Source: Armatimonadota bacterium (lineage in GTDB: Bacteria > Armatimonadota > UBA5829 > DTJY01). Taken from it: a stretch of DNA of 32,040 bases. The stretch lies in the NCBI GenBank assembly GCA_025358205.1, contig JANYKG010000108.1, positions 1 through 32,040 of the forward strand, read 5' to 3'. The notes beneath the pieces were generated by a model. That model had not been told where the DNA came from and ran no database searches. It was given only the letters and a program-made list of their open reading frames with translations. The position numbers and the translations under genes are program-made. Below are positions 22,832 to 31,847 of the stretch, one piece after another; position 1 is the first letter of the stretch, and the number at the start of each line of letters is the position of its first letter.

Positions 22832-23970
22832 AGTTCTCAACAAAGGCAATCCACATAGGCCAGGATGCCGATCCGACCACCGGCGCGACGGTTGTGCCGA
22901 TCTACCAGACGTCCACCTACACGCAAGAAGAGATCGGCAAACACAAAGGCTATGAGTACACCCGTACTGGCAACCCTACGCGCGCCGCGCTGGAGCAATG
23001 CTTGGCCTCGCTTGAAGATGCTGAGCACGGATTGGCATTTGCGTCAGGTCTCGCGGCAACCTCGTCCGTGCTGTCACTTCTTCGGCCAGGAGACAAGGTG
23101 GTCGCGGCGGCAGACCTATACGGCGGAACGTACCGGCTCTTCGAGAAAGTCTATCGTCCGATGGGCATTTCGTTCGCCTACATTGATGGACGTGACCCTG
23201 ACGAGTTCGGGCATGCGGCAGACTCTGACACGAAGCTGATATGGATTGAGACGCCTACCAACCCGCTGCTGCAACTCGTTGACATATCAGCCGTTGCAGA
23301 GATCGCGAAGGCGAAGGGAGCCTTACTCGCGGTGGACAACACTTTCGCGAGCCCCTATTTCCAGAGGCCGATCTCCCTCGGCGCAGACGTTGTAGTCCAC
23401 AGTACCACCAAGTACATCGGCGGACACTCAGATGTTGTCGGAGGCGCAGTCATCACGAGCGATCAGGATGTCTACGAAGCAGTGAAGTTCTATCAGAATG
23501 CGGCGGGCGGAGTCCCCGGCCCATTCGATTGCTGGCTGACTCTCCGGGGCGTCAAGACACTGGCGATCAGGATGCGCCAACACGAGCACAACGCCATGCG
23601 CGTGGCCGAAGAGCTCATAAAACACCCCCTCGTGAAGTCGGTCAACTATCCAGGCCTAACAGAGCATCCACAGCATGAGCTTGCAAAACGGCAGATGGAT
23701 GGGTTCGGTGGAATGGTATCGTTTGAGATCCATGGAGGACGGGACGAAGCGAATCGGTTCTTCAAGAACCTGCGGCTGTTCTCTTTTGCCGAGAGCCTGG
23801 GTGGAGTTGAGTCCCTTGCCTGCTATCCGCCGGCTATGACTCATGGGTCTATCCCCAAGGAAGAGCGCGAGCGTCGTGGTATCACGGATGGGATGATCAG
23901 ACTATCGGTAGGAGTCGAGGATATAGAGGATCTGATAGCAGACCTCAAACAAGCGCTTGCGGCGATCTGA
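22828..23970 (+). CDS. Cystathionine gamma-lyase / gamma-synthase family enzyme
   Basis: 380 residues, PLP enzyme of the Cys/Met metabolism family. Motifs: YEYTRTGNPTRAALE (~42-56), FASGLAAT (~71-78), the aspartate in LLAVDNTFASPYFQRP (~167-182) and the PLP lysine Lys195 in HSTTKYIGGHSDVVGG. The start is GTG within the GTGA overlap with the beta-synthase stop, so the two are translationally coupled. Next to a cystathionine beta-synthase, the lyase role (cystathionine to cysteine, 2-oxobutyrate and ammonia) is more likely than the gamma-synthase role. Such enzymes can also release hydrogen sulfide or make cysteine persulfide, which fits the upstream sulfur module. Confidence 0.92.
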   Translation: MKFSTKAIHIGQDADPTTGATVVPIYQTSTYTQEEIGKHKGYEYTRTGNPTRAALEQCLASLEDAEHGLAFASGLAATSSVLSLLRPGDKVVAAADLYGGTYRLFEKVYRPMGISFAYIDGRDPDEFGHAADSDTKLIWIETPTNPLLQLVDISAVAEIAKAKGALLAVDNTFASPYFQRPISLGADVVVHSTTKYIGGHSDVVGGAVITSDQDVYEAVKFYQNAAGGVPGPFDCWLTLRGVKTLAIRMRQHEHNAMRVAEELIKHPLVKSVNYPGLTEHPQHELAKRQMDGFGGMVSFEIHGGRDEANRFFKNLRLFSFAESLGGVESLACYPPAMTHGSIPKEERERRGITDGMIRLSVGVEDIEDLIADLKQALAAI

Positions 23971-24069
23971 AGCGCAACCCCGCAACCGAAGTGGACATGG
24001 AAAGCTGTCCAGATAGCGACGGACATGACAAACGGCGAGCGATGGCCGCCAAAGAATAGGAGAATCCAA

Positions 24070-24345
24070 ATGAAGAAGAGAATCCTCTCGTTAGCGTTGG
24101 CTCTGGCGTTCGGCATTCCCATATCGGGAACGCTTGCGTATGGTGCGCAGCGTCAGGTAAAGCGGGCGATTCCGAAGATCGTATCCGCAGTGTGTCCCGT
24201 GATGGGAACAAAGATCCCGGACATAACTAAGTCGGCGGGGAAGACCGTCTACAAGGGCAAGACCTACTACTTCTGCTGCGGAATGTGCAAGCCGGCTTTT
24301 GACGAGGACCCCGCAAAATATGTGAAGCAGGAAATCGCCAGATGA
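24070..24345 (+). CDS. YHS (TRASH-like) domain secreted metal-binding protein, copy 1
   Basis: 91 residues: signal peptide (~1-26, cut near AYGA) and a single YHS domain with Cys42 in AVCPVMGTK, then YKGKTYYFCCGMCKPAFDEDPAKY (Cys69, Cys70, Cys73). YHS domains bind copper or similar soft metals; a periplasmic chaperone or sponge role is inferred. AGGAG lies 7-8 nt before the ATG. Its domain is nearly identical to the YHS protein at 31,581, and the two bracket the RND efflux genes. Confidence 0.88.
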   Translation: MKKRILSLALALAFGIPISGTLAYGAQRQVKRAIPKIVSAVCPVMGTKIPDITKSAGKTVYKGKTYYFCCGMCKPAFDEDPAKYVKQEIAR

Positions 24346-24390
24346 TTACTGAACCTCGCAACAAGGGGATAACACGGATGGCGAATTGGT

Positions 24391-24417
24391 TTGTCCAGCA
24401 CAGCAATGTGGTATACT
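24391..24417 (+). promoter_or_regulatory. Possible promoter of the RND efflux operon
   Basis: TTGTCC (24,391-24,396) and TATACT (24,412-24,417) with a short 15-bp spacer, ~90 bp before the adaptor gene. The -10 is good, the -35 and spacing are weak; a metal-dependent activator would fit. No gene is seen in 24,346-24,507. Confidence 0.4.
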
Positions 24418-24507
24418 GATTATAGTGTTATCAAGTTATCTTGGCGCTCCGCGATGTGAGTGGCAAGCTTGCGATTAGTATTGCGCCTAAATACGAGGAG
24501 ATGACAG

Positions 24508-26241
24508 GTGGAAAAACAAGGTACTGCTCGGCGATTGGCGCCTAAGCATTTCTGGGGGATAACCCTGCTGGTCGTGCTGTTCATTCTGTCGAGCTGGGCT
24601 GTCAAGCACTTCAAGAAGCCCGGACAGATGACCGTGATTGAGTCTCAGGCGATGGACATGACCGCGATGAAGCCGCCGGTGGGTTCAGTCCCGGTAGCGA
24701 CGGAGTTCGTCGGTGTTGGTGCGTTCAGTGCGAAAGTGCGGTACACGGGTTCGGTAGTAGCCTACACCGAGCAGAATATCTACCCCCGCGTGGAAGGCTG
24801 GTTGACCGGACTCAAGGTATACAGCGGTGACCGAGTGAAGGCAGGTCAGTTGCTCGCGGTTCTCGATTCGCCGGACATTCAGAACAAGCTTTCGGAAGCC
24901 AACTACGGTCATGCGGCGGCGCTCCAGGAAATTCCCGTAGCACAGTCGAATCTCGCTCGTATGCGCGCTGAGAAAAATGCCTCCCGCAAAGAGATCAAAG
25001 CTGCGCAGACTGAGGTCGCAGGAGCGAAGGCCGGTCTGACCGCCGCACAGCGGATGGTGACGGGCGCAGAGCAGGAACTGAAGAGCGCTCAGGCCAACCT
25101 GAAGTACTGGAAAGCGGAGTTCATACGGCAGGGAAACCTCCTGAAAGCCGGCGCGGTTTCACAGCAGGAATACGATTCCGAGCAGTCACAACTCGGAGCG
25201 GCTGAAGCCGATGTAGCAGGCAAGCAGGCTAAGGTAGAAGAGGCCACGGCGAACGTGGATGCCGCGAGGGCTGAACTAAGCAATAAGCAGGCGCAGGTGC
25301 AGATCGCATCTGACAGGGCAACGTCCGCCGATGCCGCGCTTTCCGGCGCGTCCAGCGAGGTATCTCAGAAGTACGCTATGGCGAACATGGCCGGAGCGCA
25401 GAAAGCCACCGCCGCCACGTTCAACCAGTACCGAATGATTCGATCCCCCCTCGACGGCGTGGTGACCAAGAGATTCCTCAGCCCCGGTGTGCTGGTCAGT
25501 CCGGGAACCGCCATACTGAACATCGCGCAGATAGACAAAGTCAGGCTGCAGGCAAACGTCGCGGAGCAGGACTTGGCCAATATTCGCATCGGCGCAGAGG
25601 TGACCGCACGCGTGACTAAGGGTAAAGGCATGACGATACGCGCAGTTGTGTCATCGGTATCGCCGTCTTCTGACCCGTCCAGTCGCACCGCGGTCGTCGA
25701 GGCAATCGTAGACAATCGCGGCCACGCACTTATCCCCGGTGATTTCGTGAGCATGGAGATATCCACATCCTCAGACCCGAGCGTCCTCACGGTTGCTTCA
25801 AGCGCACTCGTCTCTAAGGACGGACGAGACGCTGTATGGATCACGCAGTGTACGAAGAGCGGCGGCAAGGTATCCTATTACTGCACCATGCACCCGAACG
25901 TAGTGTCCGATAAACCCGGTCTGTGCCCAAAATGCAACATGGCGCTTGAGAAGAAGCAGGCAGATACCGGCAAGGTGGCACACCTTGCATACGTCACGCT
26001 CGGCAAGACCGACGGCAACAGAACGGAGATTATCTCAGGTCTCAACCAGGGTGATGAGGTAATATACAAAGGCCAGCGATATCTGCACGAGGGCGACGCG
26101 GTCACCCCAGTCAAATGGGGCGCTGACGGTCTGGAGCAGCTTCCTCCACCGCCGAGCGGAGCAGCCGACTTGCAGATGCCCGGCATGGGCGGCGGTGACA
26201 AGGGCAAGGCGGACAACAGTATGCCTGGAATGAAGATGTGA
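24508..26241 (+). CDS. RND efflux periplasmic adaptor (HlyD/CusB type) with heavy-metal-binding domain
   Basis: 577 residues. One N-terminal membrane anchor (~19-32), lipoyl/barrel halves around ~75-120 and ~300-400, and a long alpha-helical hairpin (~125-290) rich in Ala, Glu and Gln. Near residue 459 lies a heavy-metal-binding insert, YYCTMHPNVV ... PGLCPKCNMAL, typical of CusB/CzcB relatives. The C-terminus is Met-rich (two MPGM motifs), suiting Cu(I) or Ag(I) binding. The start is GTG, 7 nt after GAGGAG. It begins the adaptor-permease-accessory-TolC order. Usual copper/silver efflux adaptors have the metal domain at the N-terminus; here it is near the C-terminus. Confidence 0.9.
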   Translation: MEKQGTARRLAPKHFWGITLLVVLFILSSWAVKHFKKPGQMTVIESQAMDMTAMKPPVGSVPVATEFVGVGAFSAKVRYTGSVVAYTEQNIYPRVEGWLTGLKVYSGDRVKAGQLLAVLDSPDIQNKLSEANYGHAAALQEIPVAQSNLARMRAEKNASRKEIKAAQTEVAGAKAGLTAAQRMVTGAEQELKSAQANLKYWKAEFIRQGNLLKAGAVSQQEYDSEQSQLGAAEADVAGKQAKVEEATANVDAARAELSNKQAQVQIASDRATSADAALSGASSEVSQKYAMANMAGAQKATAATFNQYRMIRSPLDGVVTKRFLSPGVLVSPGTAILNIAQIDKVRLQANVAEQDLANIRIGAEVTARVTKGKGMTIRAVVSSVSPSSDPSSRTAVVEAIVDNRGHALIPGDFVSMEISTSSDPSVLTVASSALVSKDGRDAVWITQCTKSGGKVSYYCTMHPNVVSDKPGLCPKCNMALEKKQADTGKVAHLAYVTLGKTDGNRTEIISGLNQGDEVIYKGQRYLHEGDAVTPVKWGADGLEQLPPPPSGAADLQMPGMGGGDKGKADNSMPGMKM

Positions 26242-26251
26242 GGCGCAGACC

Positions 26252-29200
26252 ATGAGCACACTAACACCTGACACCCAACACCAAGCGCCTGCCCCCCACC
26301 GCTACAATGCTTTGCACATGATCCACAAGTGGTCCATTGAGCACCCGTACATGATTATCGCGTTCTACCTTGCTGCAATGATTATGGCGGTAATCACCAT
26401 CGGATTCTACCTGCCGAGGCGGTTCATGCCTTATGTGGAAAGTCCGATGATTGGCGTTGTCACGATGATGCCGGGACTCTCCTCACAGGAGATGGAGACC
26501 TATGTCTCCAAGCCTATCGAGGAGCAGATCGTCAACGTCAAGAACCTGCACTTCATCCGGTCCACATCGCAGGACGGCTTCAGCATAGTCAGCCTGGAGT
26601 TCAACTACGGCACGGACATGAAGAAAGCGCTGTTCGACGTGCAGTCGCTGATGAACGTCATCCAAGCGAACCTGCCCGCTACCGGCGCGAATATCAAGCC
26701 TTCATGGGTACTGGCCATTGACCCGCTGAATGTGCCAATTCTCGCCCTATCGGTGACGGGTGACGAACGCTGGGATAAGGTGAAACTGCGGGAGTTTGTA
26801 GACAACGATGTGGTCAACAAGCTGAAAACGATACCGGATGTTTACTCCGTGGTTCCCTTCGGCGGATACAAGCGGCAACTCCAGGTCGTGGTTGACCGGG
26901 ACAAGCTCGCGGGCTACAAGCTCTCGATACTTGACGTGAAGAACGCGATTGACCGAAACAACGTGGGCCGATCCGCAGGCACGCTCACGAGTGGGTCGAA
27001 CGAGGCGATAGTACGAATTGATACCAAGGCGCTTGACCCCCAGACGGTGATGAACTACCCGATCACCAGTGTCACTGCTTCCGGTGTCCAGCCGCGACCT
27101 GCTCCCTCTAGTGGAGGCTCCGGCGGTATGGGCATGGGCGGTGGCACAAACCAATCCGAAATCCGAAATCCGAAATCCGAAATATCGCAGGGCGATTCCA
27201 TGACGGTGTACGTGCGTGATGTTGCAAAAGTGATTGACAGCCACTGGGAGCGGAGAAGCGCCTACCACTATGTTGACAAGGGCAAGATCAAAGAGGCGAT
27301 AGAAGCCGCGGTGGTGCAGGACCCTGGTGCCAGTTCGGCAAAGGTAGTTCCCGCCGTCCAGAAGATGCTCCGCCAGCTTGAAATGGATAATCCAGGCGTC
27401 AAGTTCGAGGTCGCCTATGACAACGCGCACTTCGTTAATATCCTCTTCAAGAATATGTTCGATGAACTGGGTATTGCCATCCTGCTCACCGGCATCGCGG
27501 TGCTGTTGTTCCTGGGCGAGTGGCGCGGGACTCTCATATCCCTGATCACCATACCTGTCTCGCTTGCCATCGCGATAACGGCTCTGGCTCCCATGGGAAT
27601 GACGCTGAACAGCGGCACTCTCATAGGCCTTCTGCTATCCATTGGGCGATTGGTGGACGACTCGATCATTGATATCCACGCGGTGGAGCGCCACATGCGG
27701 ATGGGCAAAGACCCGAAGACCGCGACCATTGACGGCATCGCCGAAGTCCGGCTTGCGGTTATCGCCTCCACCATCATGCTGGTCATGGCGTTGTCCCCTC
27801 TCCTGTTCTCCGGTGGCATTGTGGAACTGATGTTCCGTGAATTGGTATGGCCGATCATCCTCGGTCTGATGGCTTCGATGCTGGTATCGTTCACCCTGAC
27901 TGCTTTGCTGTGCGCGAACCTGCTGAAACCACACTCTGAGCTGGAATCCGAACGCGGCAAGTGGTTCTATCGGAGAGTGCTGGGGCCGATTCAGGTATCT
28001 CTGGACAAGATGGAGCACGGATACGCCAATGTGATCAAGTGGATGCTTCTCCACAGGTTCACTAACATGGCTCGAATCCTGGCGACGGTGATCATCGGGT
28101 TCACATTCTACCACTTCATCGGCAGCGAGATGATGCCGCTTGCCGATGTCGGCCAGGCATACGGCATCCTTGAGATGGATTCCGGCGCATCGTTCGCGGA
28201 GACTGAAAACGCCACCACCGCTGTCGAGAAGATCATGGCGAAACACCCGGAGATCGAGAAGGTCTCCACCGAGATCGGCGCTGAGTCCATGTTCGAATCG
28301 TTCAGCCCGCTCTACACCGGGTACGCGATGCCGTCCGCCAACGCCGCAACCTTCATGATCACACTCTCCGACAAGGATGCGCGGAAACACGATGACATCT
28401 GGAAGATCATAGACTCGGTACAGAAAGAGGCCACATCAACCATCCCCGGCATACGCCGTTTCCAGATCAAGGAGATGGGCTCGGACGTGATGGCATCCTC
28501 ACTCGCGCCGGTCTCGCTTATCGTGTACGGTAAAGACATGGACCAACTGTCGCTGATCGGCAACAAAGTTGCGGAGATCGCGAAGAACACGCCCGGCATG
28601 TACCAGGTCGCCACAAGCTGGTCGCTCGACAAGCCGTCGTACAAGATAGACGTCATCCCGGAGAGGGCGCAGGCGCTCGGCCTGACACCGGAAGAGATAT
28701 CGCAGCAGGCGTACTACTCACTGCGAGGCGGCCTGACGAACGAGTGGTACCGGCTGCCGAACGTCCGGCAGGACACGGTTTTGGTGCGCTATGACCAACA
28801 AGACCGTGGAAACGCCATTGACCTGGAGAACATGTACATCACCGGCGCAAATGGAGTTCAAGTGCCGCTGAAGAGCATTGCGAACATCAAGTACGAGCCG
28901 ACTCCGACCATCGTGGAGCATGACGGCGGGCGCAGAGTCATTAGCATCAACGGCTTCTATCGGAAAAGCGGTCCGCCATCCATGGGCCTGACGATGGACG
29001 TCCAGATGAAGGCGATGAGTCAGATCAACTTCCCGCCTGGCTACGGGATAGAGGCGCGCGGTGACATGACGCAGATGATGGACTCGTTCGCACGGCTTCT
29101 GAAAGGGTTGCAGATCGCGCTAATCTTCATCTTCCTGGTGCTGGTCGCGCAGTTCAGAGGATTCCTGCAGCCGTTGCAGATGGTCTTCTCCCTGCCGCTG

Positions 29201-29692
29201 GAACTCTCCGGCGTGTTCGTCGCGCTTTTCATTGCACATCAGGCATTCTCGACTGTATCTATAATGGCAGTCCTGGTGCTCACCGGTATGGATATCACGA
29301 CGGCCATCCTGCTGATTGATATGATCGCGCGCTATCGAGATCGCGGTATGCCGAGAGATCAGGCGGTGGCTGAGGCGTGTCCGCAGAGGCTCCGACCGAT
29401 CCTTATGACCTCGCTCATCACCATGATCGTCATGGCGCCGGTCGCGTTCTGGCCGAAGACGGGCATGGACGCCTACCAACCGCTCGGAACCGTGATCCTT
29501 GGAGGTCTCCTGATAGGAACGATTCTCTCGCTCTTCGACATTCCTATCATGCACACCTACGTGGACGACTTCATCGTGTGGATCAACCGCCGGTTCATGA
29601 AGCGCGAGTGGGAATGGCCCGTGACAGAATCTTTCCACGAGAACGAGCGACCGAACAGACTGACTGCGGAGCATCCCGATGAAACAAGCTGA
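26252..29692 (+). CDS. RND family efflux permease
   Basis: 1,146 residues, inner-membrane proton-driven pump with twelve expected membrane segments: one at ~29-50, a cluster at ~400-560, one near 605-622 and a C-terminal cluster at ~965-1100. TM4 has RLVDDSIIDIHAVERH with the paired aspartates of the proton relay. TM10 reads GMDITTAILLIDMIARYRDRG, so Thr-Thr replaces the Lys-Asn of AcrB. The first periplasmic domain carries a Gly/Met-rich stretch and the 4 x AATCCGA-derived NQSEIRNPKSEIS near residue 300-312, probably a surface loop. Sequence is divergent from AcrB and CusA; metal specificity is inferred from the neighbours. It overlaps the next gene by 14 nt. Confidence 0.9.
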   Translation: MSTLTPDTQHQAPAPHRYNALHMIHKWSIEHPYMIIAFYLAAMIMAVITIGFYLPRRFMPYVESPMIGVVTMMPGLSSQEMETYVSKPIEEQIVNVKNLHFIRSTSQDGFSIVSLEFNYGTDMKKALFDVQSLMNVIQANLPATGANIKPSWVLAIDPLNVPILALSVTGDERWDKVKLREFVDNDVVNKLKTIPDVYSVVPFGGYKRQLQVVVDRDKLAGYKLSILDVKNAIDRNNVGRSAGTLTSGSNEAIVRIDTKALDPQTVMNYPITSVTASGVQPRPAPSSGGSGGMGMGGGTNQSEIRNPKSEISQGDSMTVYVRDVAKVIDSHWERRSAYHYVDKGKIKEAIEAAVVQDPGASSAKVVPAVQKMLRQLEMDNPGVKFEVAYDNAHFVNILFKNMFDELGIAILLTGIAVLLFLGEWRGTLISLITIPVSLAIAITALAPMGMTLNSGTLIGLLLSIGRLVDDSIIDIHAVERHMRMGKDPKTATIDGIAEVRLAVIASTIMLVMALSPLLFSGGIVELMFRELVWPIILGLMASMLVSFTLTALLCANLLKPHSELESERGKWFYRRVLGPIQVSLDKMEHGYANVIKWMLLHRFTNMARILATVIIGFTFYHFIGSEMMPLADVGQAYGILEMDSGASFAETENATTAVEKIMAKHPEIEKVSTEIGAESMFESFSPLYTGYAMPSANAATFMITLSDKDARKHDDIWKIIDSVQKEATSTIPGIRRFQIKEMGSDVMASSLAPVSLIVYGKDMDQLSLIGNKVAEIAKNTPGMYQVATSWSLDKPSYKIDVIPERAQALGLTPEEISQQAYYSLRGGLTNEWYRLPNVRQDTVLVRYDQQDRGNAIDLENMYITGANGVQVPLKSIANIKYEPTPTIVEHDGGRRVISINGFYRKSGPPSMGLTMDVQMKAMSQINFPPGYGIEARGDMTQMMDSFARLLKGLQIALIFIFLVLVAQFRGFLQPLQMVFSLPLELSGVFVALFIAHQAFSTVSIMAVLVLTGMDITTAILLIDMIARYRDRGMPRDQAVAEACPQRLRPILMTSLITMIVMAPVAFWPKTGMDAYQPLGTVILGGLLIGTILSLFDIPIMHTYVDDFIVWINRRFMKREWEWPVTESFHENERPNRLTAEHPDETS
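27153..27180. repeat. In-frame AATCCGA x4 repeat within the RND permease gene
   Basis: Four exact 7-nt units AATCCGA in tandem, followed by a degenerate unit (AATATCG). This type of repeat is normally intergenic; here it is translated. Confidence 0.85.
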
Positions 29693-30224
29693 TGTAAAGC
29701 CGCGCAGACGGTGGATCGTCATCGGACCTGGCTTGGTTCTGGCCGTGATTCTCGCGATACAAGTAATGATCGCGAATCGGCCAAAGCCTGCCGGGCGACC
29801 CATCATCGAAAGACAGGTTATCGGAAGCGAAGTTATACAAACTGCCACGCCCGCACCGGCGATCAGCTATATCCTTGAACGCAAACAGCAATTGGCTCTC
29901 GGTGATCGGCAAGTGAAGGCGTTGAACGCACTCCAGGTAGACTGGCAATCCAAGTCCAAGCCGCTCTCGGCTGAACTGAACAAGGCTGCCGGTGAGTTCA
30001 ATGCGTTCATGAAAACTGCGGAAAACAAAGCAACCATGAAAGATATTCAGTCTCACTCCGGGCCTGTCTCCGAGTTGTCCCGCCAGGTCTCCAGTCTTCG
30101 GCGGGTGTACTGGGAGAAAGCGCGCCAGATTCTCTCCGCACCCCAGCAGCAAACGCTTGATAAAGAACTATCTCGCGGTTACCATCCGAAATCCGCGCAA
30201 CTAACAGGAGGTACCAGCCGATGA
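29679..30224 (+). CDS. Membrane-anchored Spy/CpxP-like periplasmic protein
   Basis: 181 residues. A basic N-terminus and one membrane segment (~12-32) anchor a periplasmic helical part. LERKQQLALGDRQVKALNAL (~66-85) and YWEKARQILSAPQQQTLDKEL (~145-165) resemble the helix ends of Spy/CpxP-type (LTxxQ-like) proteins, which bind unfolded proteins or metals. The match is weak. It starts within the permease gene and ends on the ATGA start of the TolC gene, so it is an integral part of the efflux operon. SD GGAG is 7 nt upstream. It could instead be a small assembly factor of the pump. Confidence 0.7.
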   Translation: MKQADVKPRRRWIVIGPGLVLAVILAIQVMIANRPKPAGRPIIERQVIGSEVIQTATPAPAISYILERKQQLALGDRQVKALNALQVDWQSKSKPLSAELNKAAGEFNAFMKTAENKATMKDIQSHSGPVSELSRQVSSLRRVYWEKARQILSAPQQQTLDKELSRGYHPKSAQLTGGTSR

Positions 30225-31561
30225 ACAGGCATCCGGCAATGTGGATATTGACCACCGCTCTACTATGGGCCATCGCGCCGCCCTTGTCCGCCGACATTCA
30301 GACGACAACTGCAGGCGCTTCCCAACCCACAGTCTCCGGGCCGCTCAGCCTCGCTGACGCCGTGAACACCGCGCTGAAGTACAGCCCAATGGTTCAAGCC
30401 GCCGGTGACCAAGCTCTGGCTGCTCAGGCCAGGGTTGGCATGGCGCGCGCTATGACCAGACCGCAAATCTCCGCAACGGCTTTCGGTGGAAACTCCAAGA
30501 TGGGCGACATCATCACCTCGCCGCCGAGTGTCATGCCGTCAGCCGTCTTCGCCGTTCCAAGGAATGGCAGCGTCACCGGGCAGGTGGGGCTGATGCTTCC
30601 GCTCTACACGGGCGGACGGCTCTCCGGCGCGGTGCATGGAGCAGAGGCGCTCTCAACAGCGGCTGCTTCCGACCGGGCTTCGGTGGAACGGAACACCACA
30701 CTGGAGACCAAAACCGCCTATCGAACGACCCTGCTCGCGCGGGCTACCATTGAGGTGTACGCCGATCTCGTCAAGGAGGAGCAGGAGCGCGTCCGAATCG
30801 CTGAAGTATCGTTCACTGAGGGTCGAATCGCCAAATACGATCTCCTGCGAAACCAGGCAGGACTCGCGGAGGCACAGCAGCAACTCGCAAATGCCGAACG
30901 GGATGCTCAGGTCGCAATGATCGGTCTCAAGACCGTGATGGGTGTGGCTCCTGCTTCGGACTTCACGCTATCGGACCAGCTTGCCTATGAGCAGGTGACT
31001 GGAACAGCCGAGTCATACCTCGCGACTGCACTGAAGAATCGCCCGGAGTTGGCCTCTGCGAAAGCCAGACGCAGTTCGGCAGACGCGAACGTTGGTGTCG
31101 CGAAGGGCGCATACTCTCCGCAGGTGTATGTGAGCGCGATGGAGGGTGTGATATCCACATCGGATGGCACCGACACCGGTTCGACCGTGGGTATCGTGGT
31201 CGGGCTGCCGATCATTGACGGCGGACTCCGGCGCTCTGCCGTAAAAGAGGCCGAATCAATGCGCGATGCCATGAGGAGTGACGAGCAGCAGGCCGTTCTT
31301 GCAGTGCAGCAAGATGTGAACACCGTCTGGGCCGAACTCCAGGCTGCCGATAAGAACGTTCAGCTATCGCAAGCGGCGGTGACACAGGCGGAGGAGGACT
31401 ACCGCGTTATTAGACTTCGCTACGAATCGGGTAAAACCGTAAATGTGGAGGTTCTTGATGCTCTGGCATTGCTGGTCAGGGCAAAGAACAACAGGCTTAT
31501 GGCGTTGTACGAACACAATGTGGCCAGGGATAGACTGGTAAGAGCAGTCGGTAAGCTATGA
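30221..31561 (+). CDS. TolC-family outer membrane efflux protein
   Basis: 446 residues with a signal peptide (~1-24, ending PPLSA). The two repeated halves of the OEP family are visible: the first from LSLADAVNTALKYSPMVQAA (~42) with long helices to ~230, the second from ATALKNRPELASAKARR (~268) to the end. LPLYTGGRLSGAV (~126) and LPIIDGGLRRSAV (~328) are the paired turn motifs before the helices. GGAGG stands 9 nt before the ATG, which overlaps the previous stop (ATGA). It forms the outer-membrane channel for the RND pump, which also shows that the organism has an outer membrane. Confidence 0.93.
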   Translation: MNRHPAMWILTTALLWAIAPPLSADIQTTTAGASQPTVSGPLSLADAVNTALKYSPMVQAAGDQALAAQARVGMARAMTRPQISATAFGGNSKMGDIITSPPSVMPSAVFAVPRNGSVTGQVGLMLPLYTGGRLSGAVHGAEALSTAAASDRASVERNTTLETKTAYRTTLLARATIEVYADLVKEEQERVRIAEVSFTEGRIAKYDLLRNQAGLAEAQQQLANAERDAQVAMIGLKTVMGVAPASDFTLSDQLAYEQVTGTAESYLATALKNRPELASAKARRSSADANVGVAKGAYSPQVYVSAMEGVISTSDGTDTGSTVGIVVGLPIIDGGLRRSAVKEAESMRDAMRSDEQQAVLAVQQDVNTVWAELQAADKNVQLSQAAVTQAEEDYRVIRLRYESGKTVNVEVLDALALLVRAKNNRLMALYEHNVARDRLVRAVGKL

Positions 31562-31580
31562 TCACCAGAGGAGAACACAA

Positions 31581-31847
31581 ATGAAAAAGACCATCATCTC
31601 GTTGGCGCTGCTACTGACACTTGGCATACCTACTGTGGGAACATTGTCCTCCTGCGCGAAACAGCATGCGTCAAAACCAATGACGGAGACCAAGACAGTA
31701 TCCGCTGTGTGTCCCGTGATGGGAACGAAGATTCCGGACATAACCAAGGCGGCAGGCAAAAGCGTTTACAAGGGCAAGACTTACTATTTCTGCTGCCCGG
31801 GATGCAAACCGACGTTTGACAAGAATCCCGCGAAGTACGCGAAGTAG
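31581..31847 (+). CDS. YHS (TRASH-like) domain lipoprotein, copy 2
   Basis: 88 residues. The signal sequence ends in a lipobox LSSC (22-25), so the mature protein should be lipid-anchored at Cys25. The YHS domain has Cys44 in AVCPVMGTK and YKGKTYYFCCPGCKPTF (Cys71, Cys72, Cys75). GAGGAG lies about 8-9 nt before the ATG. It is 20 nt downstream of the TolC gene, in the same operon. Domain identity with the copy at 24,070 is very high, including at the DNA level, but that copy lacks a clear lipobox and is probably free in the periplasm. Confidence 0.88.
   Translation: MKKTIISLALLLTLGIPTVGTLSSCAKQHASKPMTETKTVSAVCPVMGTKIPDITKAAGKSVYKGKTYYFCCPGCKPTFDKNPAKYAK

Noticed and set aside
26747-27430. 227-codon reverse frame inside the RND permease gene, containing the RISDFGF-like repeat translation
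   Set aside because: Antisense to a well-supported RND gene; the FGFRISDFG stretch is just the AATCCGA repeat read backwards.
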